Positions 15,185 to 22,666 of a DNA stretch of 26,753 bases are shown piece by piece (the first letter of the stretch is position 1; each line of letters starts with the position of its first letter). The position numbers were made by a program, and so were the translations under genes. Below the pieces are notes generated by a model that saw nothing but the letters and a program-made list of their open reading frames with translations, was not told the origin of the DNA and searched no databases. The stretch spans positions 1 to 26,753 of IMG/VR virus record IMGVR_UViG_3300010883_000357; one strand, 5' to 3'. The DNA comes from a virus.

Positions 15185-15591
15185 TGGCAGAATATACAAA
15201 TTTTGTAGAAAATACTAATTTTCCAGTTGATGATCAAGTATCTGATCAAATGTCTGCTGATGCAAAACAACGAAAGTTTTTTGATAATTATTATACAAAA
15301 GTAGGATCAGTAGACCCAGCACAGTTTGATATTGTGCGAGGTTTTTTATTAAGTAAAGGCTTAGATGAAGCTTCAATTGATAATTTAACAATATCATTAT
15401 TGGAAGTGTCGAAAGAACAAGGATTAAATCCAGTTGATTTAGTAAAACAATTGGATGATGTGAAAGATAAACTAAAACTTAATACATTACTATGTATTTT
15501 GTTAAACACGACAAGAAATCGTACAAGTATATTAGGATATTCAGAAGCTAAATTAGTTAGTACAAATATTCAACGAGCAATATTGGCTTAA
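15184..15591 (+). CDS. Conserved small virion-region protein, unknown function
   Basis: 135 residues. I know the pattern from the same position in marine T4-like phages but not its function. The N-terminus (TNFVENTNFPVDDQVSDQM) is polar; KQRKFFDNYYTKVGSVDPAQF opens a helical domain with FLLSKGLDEASIDNLTISLLE and QGLNPVDLVKQLDDV; the C-terminus NTLLCILLNTTRNRTSILGYS is strongly conserved in my memory of the family. Translation is coupled to the tube-fold protein by the TAATG overlap, and gp4 follows after 3 bases, so it belongs to the tail-tube/head-completion unit. A chaperone or minor virion part is possible; no catalytic motif is visible. Confidence 0.65.
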   Translation: MAEYTNFVENTNFPVDDQVSDQMSADAKQRKFFDNYYTKVGSVDPAQFDIVRGFLLSKGLDEASIDNLTISLLEVSKEQGLNPVDLVKQLDDVKDKLKLNTLLCILLNTTRNRTSILGYSEAKLVSTNIQRAILA

Positions 15592-15594
15592 GTC

Positions 15595-16032
15595 ATGGCA
15601 AAATATGCCCAAGGTCGTTTTCTTCCTAAAAACACTAAAAAATATGTAGGAACAAAAAATCCAAAATATCGAAGTGGATGGGAATTTGCTTTTATGAAAT
15701 TTTGTGATAATCATCCTAGTATAACAGAATGGGCAAGTGAGGCAATTAGAATACCTTATAGAAATCCATTAACAGGTAAACAAACGCAATATGTTCCAGA
15801 TTTTCTTATTGTATATAATGATAGGACTGGCAAACGTATAGCAGAGTTAATAGAAATTAAACCCAAAAGCCAAACATTGGTTGAACATGCTGGTAAAAGT
15901 AAGTACAATCAAGCGCACGTAGCAATGAACCACGCAAAGTGGGAAGCTGCTAATAAATGGTGCCAACGTCAAGGTATAAAATTTAGAATAGTAACTGAAG
16001 ATGATATTTTTCATCAAGGTAAGAAACGTTAA
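15595..16032 (+). CDS. gp4: Head completion protein gp4, nuclease fold
   Basis: 145 residues, near T4 gp4 (150). KNPKYRSGWEFAFMKFCDNHP places E30, followed by EAIRIPYRNP and QYVPDFLIVY (D69), then ELIEIKPKSQ (E87 and K89). E...PD...ExK is the metal site of the restriction-endonuclease-like fold, as in TnsA-type enzymes. The C-terminus KWEAANKWCQRQGIKFRIVTEDD also matches. In T4, gp4 completes the filled head before tail joining, perhaps by trimming packaged DNA. It sits at the end of the gp18-gp19-tube unit and its end overlaps a degenerate late box for the next gene, at the left boundary of the accessory block. Confidence 0.88.
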   Translation: MAKYAQGRFLPKNTKKYVGTKNPKYRSGWEFAFMKFCDNHPSITEWASEAIRIPYRNPLTGKQTQYVPDFLIVYNDRTGKRIAELIEIKPKSQTLVEHAGKSKYNQAHVAMNHAKWEAANKWCQRQGIKFRIVTEDDIFHQGKKR

Positions 16033-16038
16033 TAAGTA
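16031..16038 (+). promoter_or_regulatory. Degenerate late box AATAAGTA, leaderless GTG start
   Basis: AATAAGTA differs from the box AATAAATA by one base. Six bases after its end comes GTG (16044), preceded by T, the same geometry as at six ATG starts in this window. This spacing is the main reason for accepting the GTG start. Confidence 0.5.
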
Positions 16039-16043
16039 TTAGT

Positions 16044-16790
16044 GTGTTCGTCTTACCTGAATTAAAGTTTATATTTGTATGTTATCCACACGGCGCTGGT
16101 GGGGAATTTCTGTCTTATATTATAAGTAAATCTGAACAATGTAATACATTAGACAGGCGCAAAATAGGTGATAGGTATAAAGTTGATGATATATTTAATC
16201 AAAACTTATTACGTATTGACTTTAAACCAGAAAGACTATATGATCATAAAGATGCTAGTACATTAGATAAAGACAAATATGTTGTGGTTCCTACGCATTA
16301 TAGAGAAGATGATATATGGAAATATTTTAAAAATTACAAATTTATTAATATAACATATCCTACTTCTAAAGAAGGACATAATCAAGTATTACGCAATATT
16401 AAGAATAAAGTTTGGGATCAACCACAACCAACACAATTAGAATTTTTTGGCATGTTGCTACAATTAACTACTAATAATGATAAATCATGGTATATTAATA
16501 CGCATTTTAATATGAATACGATAGATATTATACTTGCCTCACGTAAACAAGAATTAACAGATAGTAATAGAAAAAAGTTAATGAAAGATTGGGATAAAGC
16601 AGAATACAAATACCATTCTGTAACAGATAGAAATTTAAATATTAATTATGATGATTTAGATAAATGTCAACAACACATATTTTCACAGAGTGAAACACTG
16701 AGGAAAATAAGTAATTATTGTAGGATAATTTTACAAGATGAAATACACCAAGAGTTTCGAGTTAAAATAGAAAATGATAAGCAAATATGA
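16044..16790 (+). CDS. P-loop-like, possibly sulfotransferase-like protein (family member B)
   Basis: 248 residues from a GTG start. LKFIFVCYPHGAGGEFLSYI (residues 7-26) is a strand, glycine-rich loop and helix as in sulfotransferase-like P-loop proteins, and it matches the N-terminus of the protein at 6823-7674. The rest includes KYVVVPTHYREDDIW, the region YKFINITYPTSKEGHNQVL, which suits a second nucleotide-contacting strand, and a C-terminal helical part with many lysines. A sulfate or phosphate transfer role is only a guess; the 3'-phosphate-binding motif of true sulfotransferases is not clear. The gene overlaps radical SAM 2 by 17 bases, so the two are translated together and probably work together. 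The sequence is strikingly AT-rich. Confidence 0.6.
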   Translation: MFVLPELKFIFVCYPHGAGGEFLSYIISKSEQCNTLDRRKIGDRYKVDDIFNQNLLRIDFKPERLYDHKDASTLDKDKYVVVPTHYREDDIWKYFKNYKFINITYPTSKEGHNQVLRNIKNKVWDQPQPTQLEFFGMLLQLTTNNDKSWYINTHFNMNTIDIILASRKQELTDSNRKKLMKDWDKAEYKYHSVTDRNLNINYDDLDKCQQHIFSQSETLRKISNYCRIILQDEIHQEFRVKIENDKQI

Positions 16791-17667
16791 TTTAAAATAT
16801 TTAGATGTAATGGTACAATATGCTTGTAGTTTGTCTTGCAAGGGTTGTATAACAATGTCTAATTATAATCGTAAAGGTCATGTTCCTTGGAGTGACGGTG
16901 AGCAATGGTTAAAAGAATGGAGTAAACGTTTTACTATACGAGAAGTTAATTTAATGGGTGGAGAGCCACTACTTAATAAAGATCTTAAAAATTGGATGTT
17001 TGGTGTTAGAGAAAACTTTCCTACCGCCAGAGTAAAACTTATTACAAATGGATTTCACTATCTTGTGCGCCCAGATTTATATAATTGGTGTAAAGAATTA
17101 GGCAATGTTTTAATACAAACTAGTTTACATTTTTATCCACCCCCGCAAGAATATATAGACAATGTTAAGTTTTTTCTACAACATTCTGATTGGAAAGTAA
17201 CTGCTACGCCGTTTCATCCATCTGATAAACTTATTAAGTTAAAAGACAGAAATGCTGACATAAAGTGGCATATGAACATGTTTGGTGAATTTAGACGTCC
17301 ATTTATGGGAGAAGGTCCTAAATTAATGCCTGCTGATAATGAAGATTATGTAGGTGCTCATAAAGTATGCGGTGGCCCAAATTCCCCTACATTATATAAA
17401 AATAAATTATATAAATGTCCTGCTGTTGCTAATTTAGATGATACATTAGCATTGTTTAATATACAAGATTCAGAAGCATGGCAACCATACCTTAATACAG
17501 GATTAAGTTATGATGATAATTTAGATAATTTTGTTAATAATATTAAAAAGCCAAACTCTGTAGTATGTAAGGCTTGTAGCAATAATCCAGATGAAATAGA
17601 ATATGATCATTATGGACAAGGAAGTGTTATAACACGTAAAGAATATAATGCAATATTTACTAACTAG
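16774..17667 (+). CDS. Radical SAM protein 2, C-terminal cysteine cluster
   Basis: 297 residues. CSLSCKGC (C18, C22, C25) near the N-terminus is the cluster motif, GGEP is at 62-65 and VKLITNGFHYLV (88-99) is a core strand. In the C-terminal half C199, C215 (LYKCPA) and C265/C268 (VCKAC) could hold an auxiliary cluster, as in short SPASM/twitch proteins. The order CGG...YKCP...CKAC is like that of marine-phage relatives. The start codon lies inside the preceding P-loop-like gene, and the stop lies inside the following SGNH-like gene (20-base overlap), so three proteins are coupled. Substrate unknown; the barrel seems short (full-length family members often exceed 330 residues). Confidence 0.88.
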   Translation: MISKYDLKYLDVMVQYACSLSCKGCITMSNYNRKGHVPWSDGEQWLKEWSKRFTIREVNLMGGEPLLNKDLKNWMFGVRENFPTARVKLITNGFHYLVRPDLYNWCKELGNVLIQTSLHFYPPPQEYIDNVKFFLQHSDWKVTATPFHPSDKLIKLKDRNADIKWHMNMFGEFRRPFMGEGPKLMPADNEDYVGAHKVCGGPNSPTLYKNKLYKCPAVANLDDTLALFNIQDSEAWQPYLNTGLSYDDNLDNFVNNIKKPNSVVCKACSNNPDEIEYDHYGQGSVITRKEYNAIFTN

Positions 17668-18442
17668 TGGTTGTGGTATAAGCCAACGAGAATTTAAGCA
17701 CTATCCAATTTGGGTACATTTCCCTAAACTTACACATAAATTAACACATTTGTCTATGGGAGGACCTGCTGTGGGTAATGAGTTTATAGGACGAGTGTGT
17801 AAAAAACATATATTAGAAAATTTAGATAAAGAGTTGGTAGTAATAATACAATGGACTAGTATAGGCAAATTGGATATGTTTGTTGAAGATATTGAAGTCC
17901 AACAACAAATAAAAACATTTAATTTGAGAAACTTTATTGTTGATATGAATGCTAATGTTGTAAATGATAGAGGATTTTGGGCAAGTAGTCATAGTGATGA
18001 CAATATAATCAAAGAATTATATATACAATCTAAAGTATATGATCATATGAGAGATTTAGAGCAAATATTAGATGTGCAAAATTTGTGTGAGTTACATAAT
18101 ATTCCTTATTATTTCTTTTATGGATATCCATTTGATTTTGAGTTTATAACAGAAACAGAAGAATTGGCTCATTTACGGAGCAATATTAAGTGGGATAAGT
18201 TTGTAATACATACGCCAATATATGATTTGTATAAAGATAGTAGTCATTATCAATATCGTATATTCCAAGATCCCAGATTTATGTCTCCAATGCCTTCATT
18301 TCATATAGAGTTTTATATTAAGTATATTACACCAATTTTAGATATGCATTTTACATCAATAAATTTTGATATAGAAAAATTAAAAGAATATTGTAGCGAA
18401 ATTACTAACGAAATATATTACAAGTATAACAATGTACATTAA
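17648..18442 (+). CDS. SGNH-hydrolase-like protein, nucleophile position altered
   Basis: 264 residues. YLLTSGCGISQREFKHYPIW at the start and MGGPAVGNEFIGRV (37-50) recall block I and the GN block of SGNH/GDSL proteins common in marine phages (usual form TSGCSxS... GxGNEfI). VVIIQWTSIGKLDMF and, near the C-terminus, PMPSFHIEFYIKYI would be the oxyanion and histidine blocks. The nucleophile serine of the usual GCS is glycine here (G10), so catalysis is doubtful unless another residue serves. Classic SGNH proteins deacylate lipids or sugars. Overlaps by 20 bases with radical SAM 2 and by 11 bases with radical SAM 3, so it is likely a partner or binding subunit of them. The assignment rests on motif pattern only. 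Confidence 0.5.
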   Translation: MQYLLTSGCGISQREFKHYPIWVHFPKLTHKLTHLSMGGPAVGNEFIGRVCKKHILENLDKELVVIIQWTSIGKLDMFVEDIEVQQQIKTFNLRNFIVDMNANVVNDRGFWASSHSDDNIIKELYIQSKVYDHMRDLEQILDVQNLCELHNIPYYFFYGYPFDFEFITETEELAHLRSNIKWDKFVIHTPIYDLYKDSSHYQYRIFQDPRFMSPMPSFHIEFYIKYITPILDMHFTSINFDIEKLKEYCSEITNEIYYKYNNVH

Positions 18443-19439
18443 TGCAGATAAAGTAAATTTATTACACGTTGAACCTACAACTAGATGCAATGCATCTTGT
18501 CCGGGGTGCCCGCGTAATAATAATGGGTTTGGGGTTCGAAAAGACTTAATACTTGATGATATTAAGCCAGATGTAGTAATTGAAACAGCAAGACAATTTC
18601 CTTATTTAAGAGTAGTGCATTTGTGTGGTAATTTAGGTGATCCCATAGCATACAAGCATTTAGATAGTTTAATAGATAAAATAATAATACAAAATGAATA
18701 TTTTTGGAATGAGTTTGATAGTGGACGATCAATAGAACCACAACATCATTGGCATGTTAATATACAGACAAATGGTAGTTTGCGATCGATAAAATGGTGG
18801 CAAGATTTGGGAAGAAAATGTGACAAGTATTTACTAAGATTACATAAAATAACTTTTGGTATAGATGGACTAGAAGATACGAATCATATATATAGGCAAG
18901 CGACTAATTTTAGTAAAATAATAGATAACGCAAAAGCATTTATAGATGCTGGTGGAAATGCATGGTGGCAATTTTTGGTATTTAAGCACAATGAACATCA
19001 AGTTGAAGAAGCAAGACAATTAGCAACCGATATAGGATTTAGTAATTTTTATACAAAAGAACCATGGTTTACTAAAGCATATCATTGGAAAACTGGTGAA
19101 AAATTTTATTTAGAGCCAGGCACTATGTTTATTAATGCAGATTTGCAACGTCCTAATGATATGTATGAGGAATCATTACTTGAGCCGGCGAGCATATTAA
19201 AAACAGATAATACGTATGTTAAAATAAAAAATTGTATGCATATAGATATTGATGGTGATGAAACAAATAATTATAGTATGTTTCAATCAGTTGATGGTAG
19301 TGTTATGCCATGTTGTCATTTTTCTAATAATTTTAGTTATAAAGAAAACTATGATATAAAAACATTAGATATTAACAAGGAATTTGAAAATAAAGATTAC
19401 CGATTAACATGTCGTGCAATATGCGGATCTATTAAATAG
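18432..19439 (+). CDS. Radical SAM protein 3, SPASM type
   Basis: 335 residues. LLHVEPTTRCNASCPGCPRN holds the cluster motif CNASCPGC (C19, C23, C26). The usual GGEP is replaced by LCGNLGDP (64-71), a form common in some SPASM proteins. HVNIQTNGSLRS and FGIDGLEDTNHIYR are core strands. The C-terminus carries C268, then DGSVMPCCHFS (C294, C295) and LTCRAIC (C327, C331): a SPASM-type auxiliary cluster set. SPASM enzymes usually modify peptides, so a peptide or protein substrate is likely but unproven. The start lies inside the SGNH-like gene, and the stop codon overlaps the late box of gp16. Its codons are very AT-rich. Confidence 0.88.
   Translation: MYINADKVNLLHVEPTTRCNASCPGCPRNNNGFGVRKDLILDDIKPDVVIETARQFPYLRVVHLCGNLGDPIAYKHLDSLIDKIIIQNEYFWNEFDSGRSIEPQHHWHVNIQTNGSLRSIKWWQDLGRKCDKYLLRLHKITFGIDGLEDTNHIYRQATNFSKIIDNAKAFIDAGGNAWWQFLVFKHNEHQVEEARQLATDIGFSNFYTKEPWFTKAYHWKTGEKFYLEPGTMFINADLQRPNDMYEESLLEPASILKTDNTYVKIKNCMHIDIDGDETNNYSMFQSVDGSVMPCCHFSNNFSYKENYDIKTLDINKEFENKDYRLTCRAICGSIK
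19431..19438 (+). promoter_or_regulatory. Late promoter box ATTAAATA, leaderless gp16
   Basis: ATTAAATA ends at 19438 and the ATG begins at 19444, six bases later, preceded by T. It overlaps the TAG stop of radical SAM 3. This spacing decides the start of gp16 against the GTG at 19414. Confidence 0.65.
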
Positions 19440-19443
19440 TATT

Positions 19444-19932
19444 ATGACAAAGAAATTAGAAGAATTATTTGATTTGGATGCCCCTGTTGACGAAGAGCAA
19501 CCAGACAGTAATATAGCAAAGACCGAAGCTAAAAAACTTAAAAAAGTTATGGCTGATGTAGACAAAATAGATAGTGCATTGCCGCTTGTGCGTGATTTAG
19601 AAGCAAATGACTTGGAAATGGATAATATTGCTACTAAAGCTGTAGATACATTTAATGACTTAATGGATTTAGGTATGAATGTAGAGGCACGATACGCAGG
19701 AAAAATATTTGAAGTTGCTGGCACTATGATGAAGAATGCTATAGATGCAAGAGCAGCTAAAATAGATAAAAAATTACGTATGGTCGAATTACAAATTAAA
19801 AAACAGCGAGTTGATCAACAAGAGCCTGTGGGTGAATCATATGATACTACTATTGATGGAGAAGCAACCATAGTAGCAGATCGCAACGAATTAATTAAAC
19901 AAATATTGAATCAAAATAATGACAAGAAATAA
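19444..19932 (+). CDS. gp16: Terminase small subunit gp16
   Basis: 162 residues, matching T4 gp16 (164). A longer reading from GTG 19414 was rejected since the ATG sits at the promoter +1 and the upstream codons lie in radical SAM 3. The centre is a long helix pair (DTFNDLMDLGMNVEARYAGKI and FEVAGTMMKNAIDARAAKID), then KLRMVELQIKKQR and the C-terminal EATIVADRNELIKQIL, which corresponds to the conserved end of marine gp16 proteins. gp16 is a ring protein that binds DNA and stimulates the gp17 packaging motor. Its stop overlaps the ATG of radical SAM 4 by 14 bases, and gp17 is 3 kb further on, an unusual separation. Confidence 0.8.
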   Translation: MTKKLEELFDLDAPVDEEQPDSNIAKTEAKKLKKVMADVDKIDSALPLVRDLEANDLEMDNIATKAVDTFNDLMDLGMNVEARYAGKIFEVAGTMMKNAIDARAAKIDKKLRMVELQIKKQRVDQQEPVGESYDTTIDGEATIVADRNELIKQILNQNNDKK

Positions 19933-21130
19933 TATTTGCATATTGCCGTGGGTATCGGTAGCAATAATGCCCGATGGTAATGTGTATCCTTGTTGTATGT
20001 CAATGCACGGCACAGCAATGGGAAATGTAAATGAATCTTCATTAGAAGAAATTTGGAATAGTGATGTATCGAGAGATATACGCAAAGACTTTCTTGCTGA
20101 TAAGCGTCTTGATATGTGTTCTGAGTGTTGGAAAGTAGAAGACAAAGGCAACTTTCATAGCACTCGTTTATGGGCCAATAAAAACTTTAAACATCATTTT
20201 AATTTATTAGAAAATACTAATGATGGTAGAGCAGATATGAATTTAATTTATACTGATATACGATTTTCTAATAAATGTAATCTTATGTGTTTTTACTGTG
20301 GTTCAATTTTTAGTAGTAAATGGGAAGCTTTTGATAAAAAAGTTCGTACAAAAATATCATCTATTCCTAAAATAAACAAACCTGAAAATTTATTAGATAG
20401 TTTAATAGATAACATTTCCAAAGTAGAGCAAATATATTTGTCTGGTGGTGAACCAAGTATAATGGAAGAAAGTTATACTATGCTTGAGGCAATAATTGAT
20501 ATGGGCCTATCTAAAAATATTAAACTATTATTGAATAGTAATATGTCTAATGTAACATACAGGGATAAAAACTTTTGGGATATGATATCAAAATTTAAAG
20601 AAGTAGAACTCGCCGCAAGTATTGATGAGATAGAAGAACGTGCAGAATGGGTACGTTATGGTGAAAAATGGAATAATATTATGGAAACTAATGACTATGT
20701 TAAGCGATATCCTAATATAAGAGTGCAATATTCACCAGTTGTATCTATGTTTAACTTCCATAGACTTCCAGAGATATTGACATATTGGCAGAATAAAGGA
20801 TGGATCACTAAAAATTACAGTAGTGTTTATTTGGCAGAGCCTGGATTTGACACTCGTTCAGATTTTAGATATTTGCCAACTAGTTGGAAATATAATATTA
20901 AAGAGATTATAGAAAATTTTCTTGAACAATCTCAAATGGATAGAAAAAATAGATTTATATATGATACTGCTAATAGTTTAGTGAAAGCAATGATAGATTT
21001 TAATGATGAAGTAGTAATTCTAAATAATATGAATCAAGTAATAGACGACATAAATCTACACGATAAATATAGGAAAGTAAAGTTTAGTGATGTATTTCCA
21101 GAACTAAATTTCTTAAAAACAACTAAATAA
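19919..21130 (+). CDS. Radical SAM protein 4, N-terminal twitch type
   Basis: 403 residues. The N-terminal part ICILPWVSVAIMPDGNVYPC has C7, C25/C26 and, later, MCSECW (C67, C70), the N-twitch arrangement also found in radical SAM 1. The core motif is CNLMCFYC (C120, C124, C127) with GGEP at 176-179. LAASIDEIEERAEWVRYG resembles the equivalent strand of protein 1. The C-terminal 150 residues are helix-rich and lack cysteines. The start is inside gp16 (14-base overlap) with no promoter of its own, so it is tied to the gp16 unit. In a PCC-type N-terminal domain the first cysteines probably bind an auxiliary cluster; the substrate is unknown. It is possibly a late virion- or host-modifying enzyme. 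Confidence 0.88.
   Translation: MTRNNICILPWVSVAIMPDGNVYPCCMSMHGTAMGNVNESSLEEIWNSDVSRDIRKDFLADKRLDMCSECWKVEDKGNFHSTRLWANKNFKHHFNLLENTNDGRADMNLIYTDIRFSNKCNLMCFYCGSIFSSKWEAFDKKVRTKISSIPKINKPENLLDSLIDNISKVEQIYLSGGEPSIMEESYTMLEAIIDMGLSKNIKLLLNSNMSNVTYRDKNFWDMISKFKEVELAASIDEIEERAEWVRYGEKWNNIMETNDYVKRYPNIRVQYSPVVSMFNFHRLPEILTYWQNKGWITKNYSSVYLAEPGFDTRSDFRYLPTSWKYNIKEIIENFLEQSQMDRKNRFIYDTANSLVKAMIDFNDEVVILNNMNQVIDDINLHDKYRKVKFSDVFPELNFLKTTK
21122..21129 (+). promoter_or_regulatory. Possible late box ACTAAATA
   Basis: ACTAAATA overlaps the end of radical SAM 4. It would start RNA near 21135, nine bases before the ATG at 21144. There is no ribosome binding site in between and the spacing differs from that of the leaderless group, so support is modest. 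Confidence 0.35.
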
Positions 21131-21143
21131 GTGTAATACCTTA

Positions 21144-21758
21144 ATGAGCAATATTATGAAAAGTTTGAAAAATTATATAACAGAAGCAAAGACAGAGTAT
21201 CCTTTTAGGTTAAAGTTTGCTGTAGACGTTACAGATGATGACCTAGATGCTCTAGAGAGTTGCCTACAAAGATATGGTGTAAAAAGCGTATCGAAAGCAA
21301 CCAAAACAATCATGCAAAAGCATCCAATGGATTTTGGTAACTTGCCAGCAGGCGAGATACACATTGTAGATATTGTATTAGAATATCCTGCAACTCCAGA
21401 CACATTAACCTCTTACTTACACAATAAATTGGGTGTCCCACAAAGTCACATTGTAGTACGTAGTCCAAATCATCCTGAAGAAGCACAAAATGATATAGAC
21501 CAAAAGGCGGCAGATGATAAGGATCCAGACGCAAAGCCAGAATCATTATTAGATAGTGATTATGAAGATAGCGACAATGAAGTTGTAGCAGGACAAGAAC
21601 ATACTGACACAATGCTAGACGCAGAAGATAAAAAACGTAAAGGCAGATTGTTTGACATGATCAATTTTGAAAAAGATCCAAGTAGTGAAATTGAGCATGA
21701 CCCAGATGAACTTCTCAAAGCTCCACAAGGCACAAAATCACCAGTAGGAAGTAATTAA
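21144..21758 (+). CDS. Conserved marine-phage protein, unknown function (packaging region)
   Basis: 204 residues. MKSLKNYITEAKTEYPFRLKF (from the second methionine, residue 5) followed by DVTDDDLDALESCLQRYG, MQKHPMDFGNLPAGEIHI and VDIVLEYPATPDTLTSYLHN form a small alpha/beta domain of about 115 residues; the tail from residue about 120 is acidic and disordered (KDPDAKPESLLDSDYEDSDN). I recall this pair of parts from genes between gp16 and gp17 in marine T4-like phages, with no function attached. The next gene starts one base after the stop. A role as an internal head protein or packaging factor is a guess. Start could be 21144 or 21156; neither has a good ribosome binding site. Confidence 0.6.
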   Translation: MSNIMKSLKNYITEAKTEYPFRLKFAVDVTDDDLDALESCLQRYGVKSVSKATKTIMQKHPMDFGNLPAGEIHIVDIVLEYPATPDTLTSYLHNKLGVPQSHIVVRSPNHPEEAQNDIDQKAADDKDPDAKPESLLDSDYEDSDNEVVAGQEHTDTMLDAEDKKRKGRLFDMINFEKDPSSEIEHDPDELLKAPQGTKSPVGSN

Positions 21759-21759
21759 A

Positions 21760-22665
21760 ATGGAAGGTACAAAATATAATTTAAGTATTACAACAAGTGG
21801 CGAAAATGGCGACCACGCCTCAACTAATATTAGCACAAGCAATCCAGCACAACTTGCAGATATATTGCAACTAGCAGGAATGCAAGGTGGGCATCCGGTT
21901 GCTCTTGGCGCACCTGAAGCATCAGCACCTGAAGCATTAGCACCTGAAGAGCATGGTTCATGTGACGTATGTGGCGGTATGCATGAAGACGATGAGCATG
22001 TTGTAGAAGGCGATAGTTGGGATAACGAGCCAGATGTAGTAGTACATTCTCCAGAAGAAATTACTCAAACAGGCAATGACTTACATAAAGTAAAGAAAAC
22101 CTATCCAAAAGTAAATGGTGGTGATAATCCGATGGCTTTAGAAGAAGCAGAAGGTAAACTTCGAGAAAAATGGGAAAATTTCCTAGCAGAAGATATGGAA
22201 ACACATTTTGAAACAGGCCTAGTAAGTCCTTGGAAAATAACCGAAGCACAAAGCGAAGCACAAAAAGCAGCCTTTGAAAAAATGCTTGCCGCCAAAAATG
22301 GCAATAACGAAGAAGCAACTGACGAAGAAGAAAATGTTGATGAAGCCGCAGGTAAAATGAAGAAAAAGAAACCCTGCCCAGAAGATACAACAGATTTAAA
22401 GAAACTAGCAGGCATAGTTCACGAAGGATATGATGTATATGTACCTTCAAAAGAAGATGTTCAAGGTTTAGCGTCTCGAGCAATTGCAGCTATTACTGAT
22501 TTGGCGCAAGAAGGTGGTGCAGAAATGAATGTTTCAGTATCAACTGGAGACGATGAAATGCCACCAGAAGATGATGGTGAATATCATACTGAACTTGGTG
22601 ATGCAGAAATGGAAGTTGAAGAAGATCCTGACTCATTAGATTTAAGGAAATTAGCAGGCATTTAA
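21760..22665 (+). CDS. Acidic protein with zinc-knuckle-like motif, unknown function
   Basis: 301 residues, strongly acidic. The N-terminus YNLSITTSGENGDH with SNPAQLADILQLAGM resembles short domains in several marine-phage proteins. Next are three APEA-type repeats (residues 51-65), then SCDVCGGMHEDDEH (C68, C71, H75, H80), a compact C-x2-C-x3-H-x4-H set that could bind zinc. The middle is a charged helical part (KLREKWENFLAEDMETHF). The motif DLKKLAGI or DLRKLAGI occurs twice, once at about residues 212-219 and once as the last eight residues. No known family was recognised. The position between gp16 and gp17 and the acidic, low-complexity make-up suggest a virion interior or scaffold-like role (inference). 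Confidence 0.55.
   Translation: MEGTKYNLSITTSGENGDHASTNISTSNPAQLADILQLAGMQGGHPVALGAPEASAPEALAPEEHGSCDVCGGMHEDDEHVVEGDSWDNEPDVVVHSPEEITQTGNDLHKVKKTYPKVNGGDNPMALEEAEGKLREKWENFLAEDMETHFETGLVSPWKITEAQSEAQKAAFEKMLAAKNGNNEEATDEEENVDEAAGKMKKKKPCPEDTTDLKKLAGIVHEGYDVYVPSKEDVQGLASRAIAAITDLAQEGGAEMNVSVSTGDDEMPPEDDGEYHTELGDAEMEVEEDPDSLDLRKLAGI
21910..21954 (+). repeat. Three 15-base in-frame repeats (APEA[S/L])
   Basis: Units begin GCACCTGAAG and encode APEAS, APEAL and APEEH. They form an alanine/proline linker just before the cysteine/histidine cluster of the acidic protein. Slippage could vary the copy number. Confidence 0.8.
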
Positions 22666-22666
22666 A

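Noticed and set aside
19414-19932. gp16 starting at the GTG at 19414
   Set aside because: That start lies within radical SAM 3 coding sequence and its late box would be inside the gene. The ATG at 19444 sits at the promoter +1 and gives a length matching T4 gp16.
16044-21130. A RiPP-type gene cluster (radical SAM enzymes acting on a small precursor peptide)
   Set aside because: No short frame with a leader and core peptide was found beside the radical SAM genes. The 59-residue protein at 22667 is basic and fits a different phage pattern. A precursor coded elsewhere in the phage or host is not excluded.
22061-22483. Leucine-rich minus-strand frames opposite the acidic protein
   Set aside because: They arise from the glutamate and lysine codons of the plus strand. 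No start signal or family pattern was seen.
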